A stretch of DNA of 64,000 bases, from positions 124,001 to 188,000 of the forward strand of contig CABVSR010000002.1 of the NCBI GenBank assembly GCA_902500995.1, in the 5' to 3' direction. Below the pieces are notes generated by a model. That model did no database searches. It was not told where the DNA came from and worked only from the letters and a program-made list of their open reading frames with translations. Numbering within the stretch: the stretch's first letter is position 1; each line of letters starts with the position of its first letter. Below are positions 63,027 to 64,000 of the stretch, piece by piece. This stretch comes from an uncultured Nitrospira sp. (GTDB lineage Bacteria > Nitrospirota > Nitrospiria > Nitrospirales > Nitrospiraceae). Both the position numbers and the translations under genes were made by a program.

Positions 63027-63764
63027 ATGCCGGCCTTTTTTATTTCCTCCGCTCAGATCCAGGGTACCGAGCTCACCATCACCGGTGAACTCGGCCATCA
63101 TCTGCGTGCCAGCCTACGCATCAAGCCGGGCGAAATCCTGCGACTCACCGATGAACGTCGCCGGCGTTATCAGGTACGCGTGCGCGCCGTGGCGGCACAG
63201 GCATTGACCGCGGAGATTCTGGAATGCAGGCCGGGTCCCGTGGACACTGCGCCGAACCTGCTCTTGGCGCAGGCCCTCCTCAAGGGCGATCATATGGATT
63301 GGGTCATCCAGAAGGCGAGCGAGTTGGGCGTGCGCACGATTCTGCCCCTCATCTCGCGGCACGGGATTGTGAGGCCGCAACCGGACAGGGTCGCTGCCCA
63401 GGTGGCCCGGTGGCAGCGCATTGCGACCGAAGCCGCGCAACAGTCGGAACAATGGCAGCCGCCACAGGTGTTGGACCCGATGGAATCGCGCCGATTTTTC
63501 CCGGCTCACGGGGCCACTGCCGCGCTCTTCTTAGGCGAGCGTCGGGAAGCCATCGGATTGGCACACGTTCCCCTCCCGACTCTTCCTACTGAGTCGCTGG
63601 CGCTGATTGTCGGACCTGAAGGAGGATGGGCGGAGGAAGAAGTTTCTCAGGCCATCGAGGCGCAGTGCGTAGCTGTGAGTCTAGGCGAGCACATTCTTCG
63701 AGCAGATACCGCGGCAGTGACGGCCCTCAGTATCGTGCAAAGCCGATTGGGACGATTAGGATAG
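63027..63764 (+). CDS. rsmE: 16S rRNA m3U1498 methyltransferase
   Basis: A 245-residue SPOUT-family enzyme that methylates U1498 in helix 44 of 16S rRNA using S-adenosylmethionine. The N-terminal PUA-like domain (about 1-70) is followed by the SPOUT domain with the knot signature IVGPEGGWAEEEV (about 195-207) and LGEHILRADTAA (about 220-231). Final residues form the knot helix. It lies 35 bp after dnaJ, in the same direction, as often seen. Confidence 0.94.
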   Translation: MPAFFISSAQIQGTELTITGELGHHLRASLRIKPGEILRLTDERRRRYQVRVRAVAAQALTAEILECRPGPVDTAPNLLLAQALLKGDHMDWVIQKASELGVRTILPLISRHGIVRPQPDRVAAQVARWQRIATEAAQQSEQWQPPQVLDPMESRRFFPAHGATAALFLGERREAIGLAHVPLPTLPTESLALIVGPEGGWAEEEVSQAIEAQCVAVSLGEHILRADTAAVTALSIVQSRLGRLG

Positions 63765-63786
63765 AGAAAAGAGACAGGGCGAGCGC

Positions 63787-64000
63787 TTACTTCTTTCCCG
63801 CACTGATCGAAATAATGGTCCCACCTTCCCCGGCGGCCCATCCGGCCGTCGCTCGGGGGAAACTGAGCGCCATCAAAGAACGTTTCACGGGGCTGTTTTC
63901 TTCCACCCAGTTGAAGCCGCCATCGCTGGTGCGCAAAATCTGACCACGTTCCCCGACAATCCACCCCTGCTGCGCATCCGTGAACCGCACCCGAATGAGA
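63787..64000 (-). CDS. Ycf48/BNR-like repeat protein, partial
   Basis: Only the C-terminal 70 residues lie in the window and the frame runs off the right edge. The visible part has two beta-propeller-type repeats (VGERGQILRTSDGG, GEGGTIISISAGKK) with the GW and TSDGG.NW elements of Ycf48-like/photosystem-II-stability-factor proteins, which also occur in non-photosynthetic bacteria as exported proteins. Signal peptide and the rest cannot be judged. Confidence 0.75.
   Translation of the reverse strand, partial: LIRVRFTDAQQGWIVGERGQILRTSDGGFNWVEENSPVKRSLMALSFPRATAGWAAGEGGTIISISAGKK

Overview
The window looks like chromosomal DNA of a Nitrospirota bacterium, most likely Nitrospira. This is inferred from the GC-rich coding sequence, the gene mix and the style of the dispersed repeats; there is no rRNA to confirm it. 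Most genes are housekeeping or envelope genes. Two large gene groups and a few AT-rich orphan genes stand out.

Layout. 1-10.4 kb: the end of a heavy-metal RND pump, a CheY-like regulator, a VanZ-like protein, a glycine-zipper lipoprotein, a double-domain SagB-type nitroreductase, an AT-rich orphan with a PD-(D/E)XK signature, a VIT1/CCC1 transporter and an HDOD protein. 10.6-24.3 kb (minus strand): TolC-like lipoprotein, HlyD-like adaptor, GAF-HlyD protein and a PqqD-like/M50/HlyD fusion, followed by a 2594-residue DUF4347/cadherin-repeat surface protein. This reads as a dedicated export system that has no ABC ATPase in the cluster. 24.7-30.3 kb (plus strand): small TPR and unknown proteins, a GT-B-like glycosyltransferase, an ECF sigma/anti-sigma pair and tadA.

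30.3-42.3 kb (minus strand) is a compact lipopeptide cluster: a 4'-phosphopantetheinyl transferase, a SyrD/PvdE-type exporter and a single giant synthetase with the order FAAL-PCP-C-A-PCP-C-A-PCP-TE. The second adenylation domain reads as glycine. The thioesterase carries Cys where Ser is usual. A tRNA-Ser(CGA) lies just upstream. 43-51 kb holds a DUF4143 ATPase, a Cas4-like/DUF2779 nuclease, a MATE pump, a ketopantoate-reductase-like fusion, an AT-rich gene with a HEPN-like motif and a CobB-type sirtuin. 52-64 kb is a mainly plus-strand housekeeping block: valS-nadC-birA-coaX, then grpE-dnaK-dnaJ-rsmE, ending in a truncated Ycf48-like gene.

Two dispersed repeat families run through the window. 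One is a palindromic element of about 126-172 bp with perfect 10-bp inverted termini; one copy shares a base with a stop codon and another ends 7 bp before the valS start. The other is a degenerate tract built from short words such as ACGAGATACGA and GTGAAGCGT. It fills two intergenic gaps and also sits in frame inside the nitroreductase gene at two places. No CRISPR array, prophage or insertion sequence was found.
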